This document shows, in pieces, positions 16,067-24,283 of a stretch of 64,000 nt of DNA. The notes under the pieces were generated by a model. The model was given only the letters and a program-made list of their open reading frames with translations, was not told the DNA's origin and made no database searches. The stretch is from Yinghuangia elevatio (GTDB lineage: Bacteria; Actinomycetota; Actinomycetes; Streptomycetales; Streptomycetaceae), in contig NZ_JBEZFP010000019.1 of NCBI RefSeq assembly GCF_040649515.1, positions 1 to 64,000 on the forward strand. Direction: 5' to 3'. The translations under genes were made by a program, and so were the position numbers. Positions within the stretch are counted from its first letter, which is position 1. Each line of letters begins with the position of its first letter.

Positions 16067-17107
16067 TCAGAACGCCGCGCGGACAGCCCCCACCGGCCGA
16101 CCGCCACCGGTCAGTTCGACCTCGGCGATCTCGTCGAGCACGGCGGCGTCGACACCCATGCGACGCAGCGCCCGGGCCACGATCGGCCCGAGCGTACGCA
16201 CCGAGCCGTCCTCGACCTTGAACGCCAGCGCGCGCCCGTCCGCGAGCGCGATGCCCTGCACAGCTTCCGCACCCATCTTCGCGACCAGCCCCGGAACGCC
16301 GCGCATGAGCAGCGTGTCCACTCGGCCGGTGCCCGCGACGTACTCGGGGTGCGCCCGCATCGCCGACGCGACGCGCTGCTGAGGCGTCCCGGTGCACGCG
16401 ACCACCATCGAGCGGAACAGCCGGGCGAGTCCGGTCAGGCTCACCGCCGGCACCGGCGCACCGCAGCCGTCGACGCCCAGGTGCGCGATGCGCTCGTCGG
16501 CCAGTTCCTCGATGGTCCGCAGCACGAGCTGTTGCAGCGGGTGCACGGGGTCGAGGTACGTCTCGGTGTCCCAGCCGTTGGCGACGCATGCGGCCAGCCA
16601 CGCGGCGTGCTTGCCGGAGCAGTTCATCACCAGCGGGTCGGGACGGCCGCCGGAGCGCAGGTAGTCCTCGTACGCCCGTTCGCCCAGCGGCGGTTGCGGC
16701 GGCGTGTGCAGCGCGGACGGGTCGAGGCCCGCCCCGGCCAGGATCTTGCGTACCCCGTCCAGGTGGAAAGGTTCACCCGAATGGCTCGCGGCGGCCAGCG
16801 CCAGCAGCTCGCCGTCGAGGTCCAGCCCCGCCCGCAGCGCGGCGGCGGCCTGCGCGGGCTTGGTCGACGAGCGCGGGAACACCGGGCGCGTGACGTCCCC
16901 CAGGGCGAAGGCGACCGAGCCGTCCGCCTCCAAGGCAACCAGAGCGCCCCGGTGCCGCCCCTCGACGAAGCCCGAGCGGACGACCTCGGCCAGGACCGGC
17001 GGGGCCTCCGGCGTCGCCGGCGCTGAGCCCGGTATTGCCCCGGAGGACGACCCGGACACTGCCCCGGGTATCGCGGGCGACGAAGGGTCCTGCGGCTGGA
17101 CGGACAT
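16067..17107 (-). CDS. Asparaginase (asparaginase II family)
   Basis: Hydrolyses L-asparagine to aspartate and ammonia. The 346-residue protein matches the thermolabile Rhizobium-type asparaginase family (PF06089): EVVRSGFVEGRHRGALVALE, RPVFPRSSTKPAQAAAALR, SHSGEPFHL, PLVMNCSGKHAAWLAAC (the Ser-x-Lys motif) and GVDGCGAPVPAVSL. The N-terminal 45 residues are Ser/Pro/Ala-rich and not conserved. The start at 17107 has GAGGAA 8 bases upstream; an ATG six codons earlier is possible. It lies 97 bp downstream of rsiG on the same strand and is convergent with the HxlR gene. Confidence 0.92.
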   Translation of the reverse strand: MSVQPQDPSSPAIPGAVSGSSSGAIPGSAPATPEAPPVLAEVVRSGFVEGRHRGALVALEADGSVAFALGDVTRPVFPRSSTKPAQAAAALRAGLDLDGELLALAAASHSGEPFHLDGVRKILAGAGLDPSALHTPPQPPLGERAYEDYLRSGGRPDPLVMNCSGKHAAWLAACVANGWDTETYLDPVHPLQQLVLRTIEELADERIAHLGVDGCGAPVPAVSLTGLARLFRSMVVACTGTPQQRVASAMRAHPEYVAGTGRVDTLLMRGVPGLVAKMGAEAVQGIALADGRALAFKVEDGSVRTLGPIVARALRRMGVDAAVLDEIAEVELTGGGRPVGAVRAAF

Positions 17108-17204
17108 AGGCGTGTTCCTCGGCATACGACTGGTGAAGGCGCGCACGCAAGGCGGCCGCCCGGGATTCCGGCCGGGGTCGCCGCCACCCGCTCCGCACCG
17201 CCCA

Positions 17205-17921
17205 TCAGCGCCCGGAGAGCAGGTCGTCGACCCTGGCCTCCCCTTCACGGTACCTGCGGGCGATCTCCGCGCCGCAATGGTCCATCTCGCGCTGGAGTTC
17301 CAGGCGCCGCGCGGAGACCTCCTGCTCGTAGCCCGACAGGTCCTCCAGCGCGGTGCGGAGTTCGGCATCGCTGCGTGCCGCGAGGTCCGACAGTTCGACG
17401 TCGGCGAGCATGCGCTCGATCCGGACCCGGTACCGCTCGGTGCGCGGCGGATGGACCGTGACGTGACGTGCCCCGCGGGCGGGGCCGGTGTGCCTGGACA
17501 GGATCTCCGACAACTTCTCCATCACCGGCGCCGGACCGGGGCCACCTGCCGGGGCCGCCGCCGGGTCCTGCCGCCGCAGCAATTCGGCACGCACGATGTC
17601 GATCCGGCCTTGCAGCAGGCGACGCAGGTACGACAGGTCGCTCTCCTCCCGCTGGGCCTCGCGGCGCCGACCGCGCACGGCGTCGAGACCGAGGGCGCGT
17701 ACCGGGTCGGGCGCCGAGCCCGGGACGGCGGCAGGGGCGTCGCCGGAGTGTGCCGCCGGCGCTCCGGGATCCGAAGCGGGGTTCGGCGCCGGGTCCGGCG
17801 CGGGGGCCGGGGCGGTGGCGTGTTCGGGCGCGAGGGCCGTGGCCGGAGCCGCGGAGGGGGCGGGCGAAACGGCCTTTCGGGCTGCCTCGTCCCGCGCGGA
17901 CGGCTTCAGCGGATCTGCCAT
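17205..17921 (-). CDS. rsiG: c-di-GMP-binding anti-sigma factor RsiG
   Basis: RsiG sequesters the sporulation sigma factor WhiG in a complex with two c-di-GMP molecules, delaying aerial hyphae from becoming spores. The 238-residue protein contains both copies of the diagnostic ExxxSxxRxxxQxxxD motif, on the two arms of the helical hairpin: residues 93-108 (E-SDL-S-YL-R-RLL-Q-GRI-D) and 199-214 (E-QEV-S-AR-R-LEL-Q-REM-D). Both are fully intact. The first 85 residues are a Pro/Ala-rich extension. The ATG at 17921 lacks a good ribosome-binding site; another start three codons upstream is possible. whiG itself is not in the window. Confidence 0.95.
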   Translation of the reverse strand: MADPLKPSARDEAARKAVSPAPSAAPATALAPEHATAPAPAPDPAPNPASDPGAPAAHSGDAPAAVPGSAPDPVRALGLDAVRGRRREAQREESDLSYLRRLLQGRIDIVRAELLRRQDPAAAPAGGPGPAPVMEKLSEILSRHTGPARGARHVTVHPPRTERYRVRIERMLADVELSDLAARSDAELRTALEDLSGYEQEVSARRLELQREMDHCGAEIARRYREGEARVDDLLSGR

Positions 17922-18073
17922 GGCACGCATCGTGCCACGGCAGCCGGGATGGCGCGTGCCGTACAGGGACGAATCGCCCCGGACGGGTCGCACCCGCACC
18001 GCGTCCGGGGGAACCGCCCTCAATCGCCCGACGCTCGGGAGAAGAACGGCCCGCGTGCCCGCTGTCTGAGCTG

Positions 18074-18106
18074 GATGTCGATGACGAGCTAGATGTCGAT
18101 GACGAG
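18074..18106. repeat. 15-bp tandem duplication at dtd 3' end
   Basis: GATGTCGATGACGAG occurs at 18074-18088 and again at 18092-18106 with an 18-bp period. One copy holds the last codons of dtd and the other lies just beyond its stop, as if the gene end had been duplicated by slippage. Confidence 0.9.
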
Positions 18107-18514
18107 TGTGATCGGCCCGTCGTTGACGAGTGCGACGCGCATGTCCGCACCGAAGACGCCGGTCTCCACGTGTGCGCCCAGCGCCCGGAGTTCGGCGACG
18201 ACCGCGTTCACCATGGGCTCGGCGACCTCGCCGGGCGCCGCCGCGTTCCAGGTGGGGCGCCGTCCCTTGCGGGCGTCGCCGTACAGCGTGAACTGGCTGA
18301 TCACCAGCAGCGGGGCGGACAGGTCGGAGCACGACTTCTCGCCGTCCAGGATCCGCAGGCTCCACAGCTTCGCGGCCAGGCGTTTGGCGTGCTCGGCGGT
18401 GTCTTCGTGCGTGACGCCGACGAGTACGCACAGGCCGGGGCCGAGGATCGACCCGACGGTCTCCCCGCCCACGGTCACGGACGCTTCCGACACACGCTGG
18501 ACGACTGCTCGCAT
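18089..18514 (-). CDS. dtd: D-aminoacyl-tRNA deacylase
   Basis: Removes D-amino acids (and glycine from tRNA-Ala) from mischarged tRNAs, as proofreading. The 141-residue protein is full-length and has the three family hallmarks: MRAVVQRVSEASVTVGG at the N-terminus, the active-site SQFTLYGDARKGRRPTW and the cross-subunit NDGPITLVID near the end. A CACAAT hexamer lies 6 bases before the ATG, which suggests a leaderless start. The 3' end carries the short tandem duplication described separately. It is upstream of rsiG on the same strand. Confidence 0.96.
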   Translation of the reverse strand: MRAVVQRVSEASVTVGGETVGSILGPGLCVLVGVTHEDTAEHAKRLAAKLWSLRILDGEKSCSDLSAPLLVISQFTLYGDARKGRRPTWNAAAPGEVAEPMVNAVVAELRALGAHVETGVFGADMRVALVNDGPITLVIDI

Positions 18515-18599
18515 GCGGCCATTGTGACGCCCCGGACGCCCGGCCCGGCAAACGCCCCCGGCGGCCGCGGTCAGGGGCCGTCAGGTGGTCAGGGGGCCG

Positions 18600-18788
18600 T
18601 CAGGGCAGCCTGCGGCGGTTGATGTTGCGGATCCGGCGGCGCTGCGAGCGGTCGAGCGTGAGGTACGCGACGACCGGGATCCCGAGGATCGCCGCGAAGA
18701 CGACCCACGCCAGCCAGCCCGGAATGACCCACAGGGCGATGATCGCGACGACGATTCCGGCGGCGATGTACGGGCCGCGGTTGGACAT
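18600..18788 (-). CDS. Small conserved membrane protein
   Basis: A 62-residue protein with two closely spaced hydrophobic segments (about 7-23 and 26-44, IIALWVIPGWLAWVVFAAIL) and a strongly basic tail (DRSQRRRIRNINRRRL) that should lie in the cytosol. A GAGGGGG ribosome-binding site supports it. I do not know a named family, but similar small proteins occur near dtd/ygfZ in other actinobacteria as far as I recall. No function is proposed. Confidence 0.75.
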   Translation of the reverse strand: MSNRGPYIAAGIVVAIIALWVIPGWLAWVVFAAILGIPVVAYLTLDRSQRRRIRNINRRRLP

Positions 18789-18881
18789 GTCGTACCCCCT
18801 CGAAATGGCCTCGTACCGCCATTGTCCGCCCGCGGCGGCGCAACCGACATGGGGATATCCCCCGGTCGCGCGGGAACCCGG

Positions 18882-19847
18882 TCAGGCCGGGACGACGACC
18901 TCCTGCGAGGCGGGCACGCCGTCGGCGGTCAGCACCGCGTCCACCGCCGTGTTCCGCTTCACCAGGGCCAGCGCGATCGTGCCGAGCTCGTGGTGCCGGG
19001 CGGAGCTGGTCACGAAACCGATCTGCCGACCGTCGAGTTCCACCGGGGCGCCGTGGGCCGGGAGCTTCTCCTCGGTGCCGTCCAGGTGCAGGAACACCAG
19101 GCGGCGCGGGGGCCGTCCGAGGTTGTGCACGCGCGCGACCGTCTCCTGGCCGCGGTAGCAGCCCTTGTTGAGGTGCACAGCAGTGCCGATCCAGCCCAGC
19201 TCGTGGACGATCGTGCGGTGGTCGGTCTCGTTGCCCACCCGCGGGCGGTACGCCGCGACGCGCAGCGCCTCGTACGCCCACATACCCGCCGGATCGGCGT
19301 GCGCGGCACCGTACTCGGCGAGGCGCTCACGCGGCAGGAACAGCTCGCGGCCCTCCTCCGTCGCGCGCACGACGACGCCCTCGCCCGCGGACGTGTCGCC
19401 GTCCGGTTCGGTGCGCGGCTCGAAGACCACCGCGTACGTCTCGGTCAGGTCCTCGACCTCGACGCGCAGCAGGAAGCGCATGCGGTCGAGGAAGGTGACG
19501 AGCGCGGGGGCGGTGCCGGGCTCGACGTGCGCCCAGAGAGCCTCGCCGTCGTCGACGACGTACATCGCGTGCTCGATGTGGCCGTTCGGGCTCAGGACGA
19601 GGGTGACGGTCGCGTCGCCCGGCTTGAGGTCGGTGAGGTGCTGCGTGGTCAGCGAGTGCAGCCACGACAGGCGGTCCGGGCCGGAGACGCGGACGACGCC
19701 GCGGTTCGACAAGTCGACGAACCCCCGGCCCTCCGCAAGCCTGCGTTGTTCGCGCAGGGGGTCGCCGTAGTGCGCGGCGACGCCTTCGTCCGGCGCCTCG
19801 GCGGCGACGGCACCGGGCAGGGACAGCAGAGGGCTGGTGACGGTCAT
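18882..19847 (-). CDS. ygfZ: YgfZ / GcvT-like folate-binding protein
   Basis: A 321-residue protein of the YgfZ family, which uses tetrahydrofolate to support assembly or repair of certain Fe-S enzymes. The diagnostic motif KGCYRGQETVAR (about residues 225-236) is intact with its cysteine. FVDLSNRGVVRVSGPDRLSWLHSL and TLVLSPNGHIEHAMYV are typical of the GcvT-like fold. It starts 10 bp downstream of the nur stop, so it is probably co-transcribed with nur, an order I recall from S. coelicolor. Confidence 0.93.
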   Translation of the reverse strand: MTVTSPLLSLPGAVAAEAPDEGVAAHYGDPLREQRRLAEGRGFVDLSNRGVVRVSGPDRLSWLHSLTTQHLTDLKPGDATVTLVLSPNGHIEHAMYVVDDGEALWAHVEPGTAPALVTFLDRMRFLLRVEVEDLTETYAVVFEPRTEPDGDTSAGEGVVVRATEEGRELFLPRERLAEYGAAHADPAGMWAYEALRVAAYRPRVGNETDHRTIVHELGWIGTAVHLNKGCYRGQETVARVHNLGRPPRRLVFLHLDGTEEKLPAHGAPVELDGRQIGFVTSSARHHELGTIALALVKRNTAVDAVLTADGVPASQEVVVPA

Positions 19848-19857
19848 GCCGTCCAGC

Positions 19858-20436
19858 TTAGGTACCTCGCGCGGAAGTCGACGGGGAGGTGGTCCCGTTG
19901 CCGACGCCGTTGCCGGCCCTGCTGCCCGCCCCGGCGCCCGTCCGGTCGCCGTCCGTCGGGCCCGGCTCCTCACCATGACCACGGGCCTCGGGGCCGTCCT
20001 CCGCGGCGCTCTCGGCGGCACGGGCCCGCACGCAGTCCCCGCAGCGGCCGAAAATCGCGAAGTGCTGGAGGTCGATGTCGAAGCCGTGGCGCGACTCCAC
20101 GGTGGCCGCGAGCGGCGCGGCGAGGCCCGGCTCGACCTCGGTGACGCCCCCGCAGTCCCGGCACACCAGGTGCAGGTGATTGCTGTGCCCGGCGGGGTGG
20201 TACGTCGGGGCGCCGTGCCCGAGATGCGTGTGCTTCACCAGCTCGAGGTGCTCGAGGAGTTCGAGCGTGCGGTACACGGTCGAGATGTTGATGCCGCTGG
20301 CGGTCTTGTGGATCTCCGTCAGGATCTCGTCCGGCGTCGCGTGCCCGAGGTTCGTCACCGCCTCCAGCACGAGCTGGCGCTGTGGCGTCAGCCGGTAGCC
20401 CTTGTCCCGTAGCTCGCGCTTCCAGTCGGTGGTCAC
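19858..20436 (-). CDS. nur: Nickel-responsive Fur-family regulator Nur
   Basis: A Fur-family repressor that, with nickel, controls nickel uptake and the Ni/Fe superoxide dismutases in Streptomyces. The winged-helix part (about 5-80) reads LRDKGYRLTPQRQLVLEAV and TASGINISTVYRTLELLE. The metal region HTHLGHGAPTYH and HSNHLHLVCRDC, and the second zinc pair CGDC, match S. coelicolor Nur as I remember it and differ from Zur and FurA. A C-terminal tail of about 50 Gly/Thr/Ala residues is unusual. A TAGAAT -10 (20443-20448) ends 6 bases before the GTG, so the gene is probably leaderless. Confidence 0.93.
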   Translation of the reverse strand: MTTDWKRELRDKGYRLTPQRQLVLEAVTNLGHATPDEILTEIHKTASGINISTVYRTLELLEHLELVKHTHLGHGAPTYHPAGHSNHLHLVCRDCGGVTEVEPGLAAPLAATVESRHGFDIDLQHFAIFGRCGDCVRARAAESAAEDGPEARGHGEEPGPTDGDRTGAGAGSRAGNGVGNGTTSPSTSARGT

Positions 20437-20502
20437 CGGCCAATTCTAGGTCGCCTCACGACTTGGCGGATTCCCACGTGGCAGTGTCCTCGCCGGGACA
20501 CA

Positions 20503-21972
20503 ATGCCCCACGTGGACGACGAACAGTCCCGGGTGGGGGCACCATCGGACGGCACGTCCGGCGACGGACGTGCGCAGCCGCACGCCGAGTCGCCGGGCGC
20601 GGCGCAGGGCGAAGCTTGGCGCGGGTCGGAGCGCGGTTCGGGGAGCGAGTCGGAGGGCGCGTCGCAGGAGGGGTCGACGCGGGCCGAACGTCGCGCCCAG
20701 GCACGTGCCGAACGCGAGCGACAACAGATAGCCGACGGCATCAGCAACGTGCACGGCCTCGGGCTGCGCATCCTGGACGACGGCAGCATCGACGAGCGTA
20801 CGGCCACCCGCCGCGGTGGCGGCGTCGACGACGGGGTGGACGGCGACGCGGGCTCGGGAGCGGGCTCCGGCGGAGGCAACGGGGACGGGGACGGGGACGA
20901 CGGAAGCGACGGGAGCGACGTCCCGGCCGTGCCGCCCGATCGGCGCAAGTTCCGGCGGCGCCGACGTACCCGGGCCGTCCTGATCTCGATGCTCGTGATG
21001 ATGCTGTCGCTGGTCCTGGTGGCGGCGGTCGGCGTGTGGTGGTTCATCGACCACTACGCCGGCAAGGTGGACCGCATCGAGAACGCCTTCCCGAACGTCC
21101 CGATCGCCGAGCAACCGCCGCGCGGCAAGGGCCTGAACTTCGTCCTCGTCGGACTCGACTCGCGCTCCGACATGCCGACCACCGGGCGCGACGCCAAGGC
21201 CCCACTGTGGCAGGAGGGCGCGCAGCGCAGCGACGCGACGATGCTGCTGCACCTGTCGGCGGACCGGACCCAGGCGTACATCGTCTCGATCCCCCGCGAC
21301 TCGTGGGTGACGGTCCCGGGGCGCGGCGACGCCAAGATCAACGCGGCCTTCTCGTGGGGCGGTCCGCCGCTGCTCATCGACACCGTGCAGCGACTGACGG
21401 ATGTGCGCGTCGACCACTTCGCGGCCATCGACTGGGAGGGCTTCAAGAAGCTCACCGACGCACTCGGCGGCGTGGACATCGTGGTGGACGAGGAGATCCC
21501 GCCGGGCGAGGACGGCCGCGCCTGGACGGTCGGCAAGCACCACATGAACGGTGCCGAGGCGCTGGCGTACGTACGCGAGCGCAAGGGCCTGCCGCGCGGC
21601 GACCTCGACCGGGTCGAGCGGCAGCAGGAGTTCATGCGGGCGGTCATGCAGAAGCTGTTGTCCGGCGGCCTGCTGGACGACCCGCTCGACCTGCCGGACC
21701 TGCTCGACGCGCTGACCGGCTCGATCAGCGTCGACGACCGGATGTCCAACAGCGACCTGCGCGACCTGGTGTGGGGAATGCGCAAACTGCGCGGCGACGA
21801 CGTCAGGTTCATGACCGCGCCGGTCTCGGAGCTGACGAACATCGCCGGACAGGACGCGGTGGTGCTCGCCCCCGAGCAGTCGCGGTTCCTCTGGGAGAAC
21901 CTGCGCGCCGACACGATGGACGTCTACCTGCGGCGCTATCCGAACGCGGAGACGCCGAAGACGGTCGGGTAG
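20503..21972 (+). CDS. LytR-CpsA-Psr (LCP) wall-polymer ligase
   Basis: LCP proteins transfer anionic polymers such as teichoic acids from lipid carriers to peptidoglycan. The 489-residue protein has a long acidic, Ser/Gly/Asp-rich cytoplasmic part (1-160), one membrane anchor (about 165-190, ISMLVMMLSLVLVAAVGVWW) and an extracellular LCP domain. That domain has FVLVGLDSRSD, SDATMLLHL, IVSIPRDSWV, ALGGVDIVVDEEI and ALAYVRERKGLPRGDLDRVERQQ, the last holding the conserved arginines that bind pyrophosphate. A GTG three codons in (20512) could be a leaderless start after CACAAT. A terminator follows at 22016. Confidence 0.92.
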   Translation: MPHVDDEQSRVGAPSDGTSGDGRAQPHAESPGAAQGEAWRGSERGSGSESEGASQEGSTRAERRAQARAERERQQIADGISNVHGLGLRILDDGSIDERTATRRGGGVDDGVDGDAGSGAGSGGGNGDGDGDDGSDGSDVPAVPPDRRKFRRRRRTRAVLISMLVMMLSLVLVAAVGVWWFIDHYAGKVDRIENAFPNVPIAEQPPRGKGLNFVLVGLDSRSDMPTTGRDAKAPLWQEGAQRSDATMLLHLSADRTQAYIVSIPRDSWVTVPGRGDAKINAAFSWGGPPLLIDTVQRLTDVRVDHFAAIDWEGFKKLTDALGGVDIVVDEEIPPGEDGRAWTVGKHHMNGAEALAYVRERKGLPRGDLDRVERQQEFMRAVMQKLLSGGLLDDPLDLPDLLDALTGSISVDDRMSNSDLRDLVWGMRKLRGDDVRFMTAPVSELTNIAGQDAVVLAPEQSRFLWENLRADTMDVYLRRYPNAETPKTVG

Positions 21973-22015
21973 CGCGGTGAGCGCCGTAGGCCGCGATCAG
22001 TGGTCGGCGACGCGA

Positions 22016-22047
22016 GCCTGCCGGCCGCGCACATGCGGTCGGCAGGC
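22016..22047 (+). terminator. Terminator after the LCP gene
   Basis: GCCTGCCGGCCGC and GCGGTCGGCAGGC form a 13-bp stem with one mismatch and a 6-base loop, 44 bases past the LCP stop; the minus-strand nitrobindin gene ends at 22100. Confidence 0.75.
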
Positions 22048-22099
22048 CCCGGTACGGCCCGGCTCGGTCGGACTGCCGGGCGTACCCGGTCTGTTCGTC

Positions 22100-22612
22100 C
22101 TACTCGGCGGCGATCTCCGTGTCGACGCGCTTGAGTTGCGCGGACACGTGGGCCTGGAGAGGTTGCCCCATCGCAGCCATGTCGTACGCGTACATCAGCT
22201 CGCCCTTGACCAGGCCGTAGAGCCGGTGGCCCGCGGTGTACTCCTTGGCGTCGACCGTGCGCGCCACGACATCCGTGCGGATCTCGACGCGGCCGTTGTC
22301 GGTCTCGCCCAACCAGATCTCGACGATGCCGGTCGGATGCGCGAGGGTCACCTCGACGCTGCCGTCGAGCTTCGACTTCCAGTACCCGGTCTCGGTGGCG
22401 AGCGGGCGCACCCGGTTGCCGTCGTCGTCCAGCAGCCACGTCCGCGACGTGTAGGCCAGGAACGGCCTGCCGTCCTGCGTGAAGGTCACCTGCTGGCCGT
22501 AGCGGAACGCCTCGATCGTCGGGTAGTCGCCGACGCCGGCGCCTTCCCAGGTGCCGAGCAGAAAGGCGAGCGGGACGACGTCGGGGTGCATGTCGTCCGG
22601 AATTTCGATCAT
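22100..22612 (-). CDS. Nitrobindin (haem-binding FABP-like protein)
   Basis: A 170-residue beta-barrel protein of the nitrobindin/DUF1794 family, which binds ferric haem and reacts with NO or peroxynitrite. It shows the family signature GxWxGxG as GTWEGAG (about residues 20-26), ETGYWKSKLDGSVEVTLAHPTG in the barrel, and a C-terminal LQAHVSAQLKRV containing the probable proximal haem His. The length is typical. NO scavenging is the likely role but is inferred from the family. Confidence 0.9.
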   Translation of the reverse strand: MIEIPDDMHPDVVPLAFLLGTWEGAGVGDYPTIEAFRYGQQVTFTQDGRPFLAYTSRTWLLDDDGNRVRPLATETGYWKSKLDGSVEVTLAHPTGIVEIWLGETDNGRVEIRTDVVARTVDAKEYTAGHRLYGLVKGELMYAYDMAAMGQPLQAHVSAQLKRVDTEIAAE

Positions 22613-22664
22613 GTCATCCGGCCTGGTACGGGAACAGTGTCGGCGCCCGAGCCTACCGGGTGGA

Positions 22665-22763
22665 TCAGCTCTGGCCCTTGTAGAGCTTGGAGACGGTGAG
22701 CGCCGCGAACCAGGCGACCATGATGCCGACGACGACCAGCATCACGATGAAGAACGTGTGCAC
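22665..22763 (-). CDS. 32-residue single-span membrane protein
   Basis: A short gene starting at GTG (22761-22763) with AAGGAG 7 bases upstream. The product HTFFIVMLVVVGIMVAWF... has one transmembrane helix (about residues 4-24) and a basic end (KLYKGQS). It lies upstream of nitrobindin on the same strand, 52 bp away. The very good ribosome-binding site and the clean membrane span support it; function is unknown. Confidence 0.6.
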   Translation of the reverse strand: MHTFFIVMLVVVGIMVAWFAALTVSKLYKGQS

Positions 22764-22919
22764 CTTGCTGCTCCTTGGGCGAGTGCCGCGCGTCGTGCCG
22801 CGAACCAGGCTGAATCCGCGATCAGTGTACGGGCGCGGGGGGTGCCGGAACCGCCCAGGGTGGCGTACGACACGGCCGTGGGACGGGCGCCGGCCGCCGG
22901 GCGCACTACCGTGAGCCGG

Positions 22920-23282
22920 ATGAAGCGGAGTCTTGTGGTGAAGGTGACGGCAGGCCTGGACGCGCCCGAGCGGTGCTCGCAGGCGTTCACCGTCGCGGCC
23001 GTGGCGGTGGCCGGCGGCGTCGAGGTGTCCCTGTGGCTGACCGGCGAGTCGGCGTGGTTCGCGCTGCCCGGCCGTGCCGCGGAGTTCACCCTCCCGGAGG
23101 CCGCGCCGCTGACCGACCTGCTGGAGGCGGTCCTCGCGGGCGGCCGCGTGACGGTGTGCACTCAGTGCGCGGCGCGGCGGGAGATCACCGGCGACGACGT
23201 GATCCCGGGCGTGCGGATCGCGGGCGCGCAGGTGTTCGTGCAGGAGGCGATGGCCGACGACGCGCAGGCGCTCGTGTACTGA
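22920..23282 (+). CDS. DsrE/DsrF-like sulfur-relay family protein
   Basis: A 120-residue DsrE-like protein. It has the alpha/beta start SLVVKVTAGLDAPERCSQAF, a hydrophobic VSLWLTGESAWFAL strand-helix and the C-terminal VTVCTQCAARREI with two cysteines (CTQC) where DsrE-type proteins carry their persulfide-accepting Cys. It probably handles sulfane sulfur, but single-gene actinobacterial members are uncharacterised. The ATG is directly preceded by a TACCGT -10-like hexamer, so it may be leaderless. It is divergent from the 32-residue membrane protein. Confidence 0.85.
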   Translation: MKRSLVVKVTAGLDAPERCSQAFTVAAVAVAGGVEVSLWLTGESAWFALPGRAAEFTLPEAAPLTDLLEAVLAGGRVTVCTQCAARREITGDDVIPGVRIAGAQVFVQEAMADDAQALVY

Positions 23283-23361
23283 CGTCCACACGTGCTGGCG
23301 TGCGCGCGTACTGGCGTGCACGTGTGTACCGACGTCCGCGCGTACCGACGTCCACGCGGAC

Positions 23362-23556
23362 CTACTCGTCGAACCACTTCTCCCCCGGGTCGCGGCGATT
23401 GGCGACGATCGCCGCGAACGGCGGGATCACCATGGCCACGACGCTCATCGCCACGGCTGCCGGCACCGAGACAAAACGGATCACCGCCCATGCGAGCACG
23501 AACAATGTCAGGCAGGTGCCCATGAGCGCGAAGTAGAGCCTGCGGCGCCGACGCAC
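23362..23556 (-). CDS. DUF3099 small membrane protein
   Basis: A 64-residue protein with two transmembrane helices (about 8-28 and 32-50), a basic N-terminus (MRRRRRLYFALMGTC) and the family ending ANRRDPGEKWFDE. This matches DUF3099, an actinobacterial family of unknown function. The 80 bp between its stop and the DsrE-like stop contain short imperfect repeats of a CGTACCGACGTCC type. Confidence 0.85.
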   Translation of the reverse strand: MRRRRRLYFALMGTCLTLFVLAWAVIRFVSVPAAVAMSVVAMVIPPFAAIVANRRDPGEKWFDE

Positions 23557-23620
23557 CCTTCCACCGTACGTCCGGGCCGGCGAAAAGCCCCGTCCCGCCG
23601 CGACGGCCGGCGGCCTGCCG

Positions 23621-23944
23621 TCAGTGGCTGATGCCCGACAGGTTGAGGCCCACGACGCCCGCCAGGATCAGCGCGATCGAGACGAGCTTGAGGACCGACG
23701 AGGATTCGCCGTACAGGAAGATGCCCATGATCGCGGTGCCCGCGGCGCCGATGCCGGTCCACACGGCGTACGCCGGCCCGACGTCGAGTGTCTTGAGCGA
23801 AAGCGTCAGCAGGCCGAAGCTGCTGATGGCGCACAGCGCGAACCCGATCGTGGGCCACAGCTTGGTGAACCCGTCGCTGGCTTTGAGCAGCAGCGCGAAC
23901 CCGGTCTCCAGAACCCCCGCGACGATGACGAGCAGCCAAGCCAT
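23621..23944 (-). CDS. SMR-family transporter, SugE/Gdx type
   Basis: A 107-residue four-helix small multidrug resistance protein that works as a dual-topology dimer. The essential Glu13 is present (AGVLETGFALLLK), together with the family segments GPAYAVWTGIGAAGTAIMG and LILAGVVGLNL. The residues next to Glu13 resemble the guanidinium exporters (Gdx/SugE) more than EmrE. GGGGAGG precedes the ATG. I checked the upstream 120 bases for known guanidine riboswitches and found none. Confidence 0.9.
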   Translation of the reverse strand: MAWLLVIVAGVLETGFALLLKASDGFTKLWPTIGFALCAISSFGLLTLSLKTLDVGPAYAVWTGIGAAGTAIMGIFLYGESSSVLKLVSIALILAGVVGLNLSGISH

Positions 23945-24082
23945 CAGCGCCTCCCCTCCCCCTCGCGGACGCGGCCGTCCGTCGGTCGGTTGCGTGCGCG
24001 ATCATGAATCGTTTCTGCGGACGATGGGTTAGTCACAACGGCGATCTTGCCCGAGACCCGGCGTGCTCACACGGACGGGTAT

Positions 24083-24134
24083 GCGCAAGGGCGGTGCCCC
24101 TCGCCCTTTCGGGGGAGGGGCACCGCCCTTGCGC
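24083..24134 (-). terminator. Strong terminator after DUF1416 gene
   Basis: Two perfect 20-bp arms, the left reading GCGCAAGGGCGGTGCCCCTC (24083-24102) and the right its complement (24115-24134), around a 12-base loop. It lies about 150 bases past the DUF1416 stop and upstream of the SMR gene. Confidence 0.85.
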
Positions 24135-24283
24135 GAACGCCCGGATGGGACAGGCACCGTGGGTGTACGTCCGAAGGAGACCCGTGCCACCGTCGTCCGC
24201 GCCGCCTTGCGACGGGCGTCGACCGCCGAGCGCCGAGCGTCCGGGACGTCGAAGCGTCCGAACCTCGGAGCGTCGTCGGAGCG

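Noticed and set aside
23945..24060. Guanidine riboswitch before the SMR gene
   Set aside because: The upstream bases lack the ykkC core, the paired ACGR loops and the guanidine-III pseudoknot sequence.
24083..24134. 20-bp perfect inverted repeat as a mobile-element end
   Set aside because: The arms are close together, unflanked by target duplications, and positioned after an operon: a terminator explains them.
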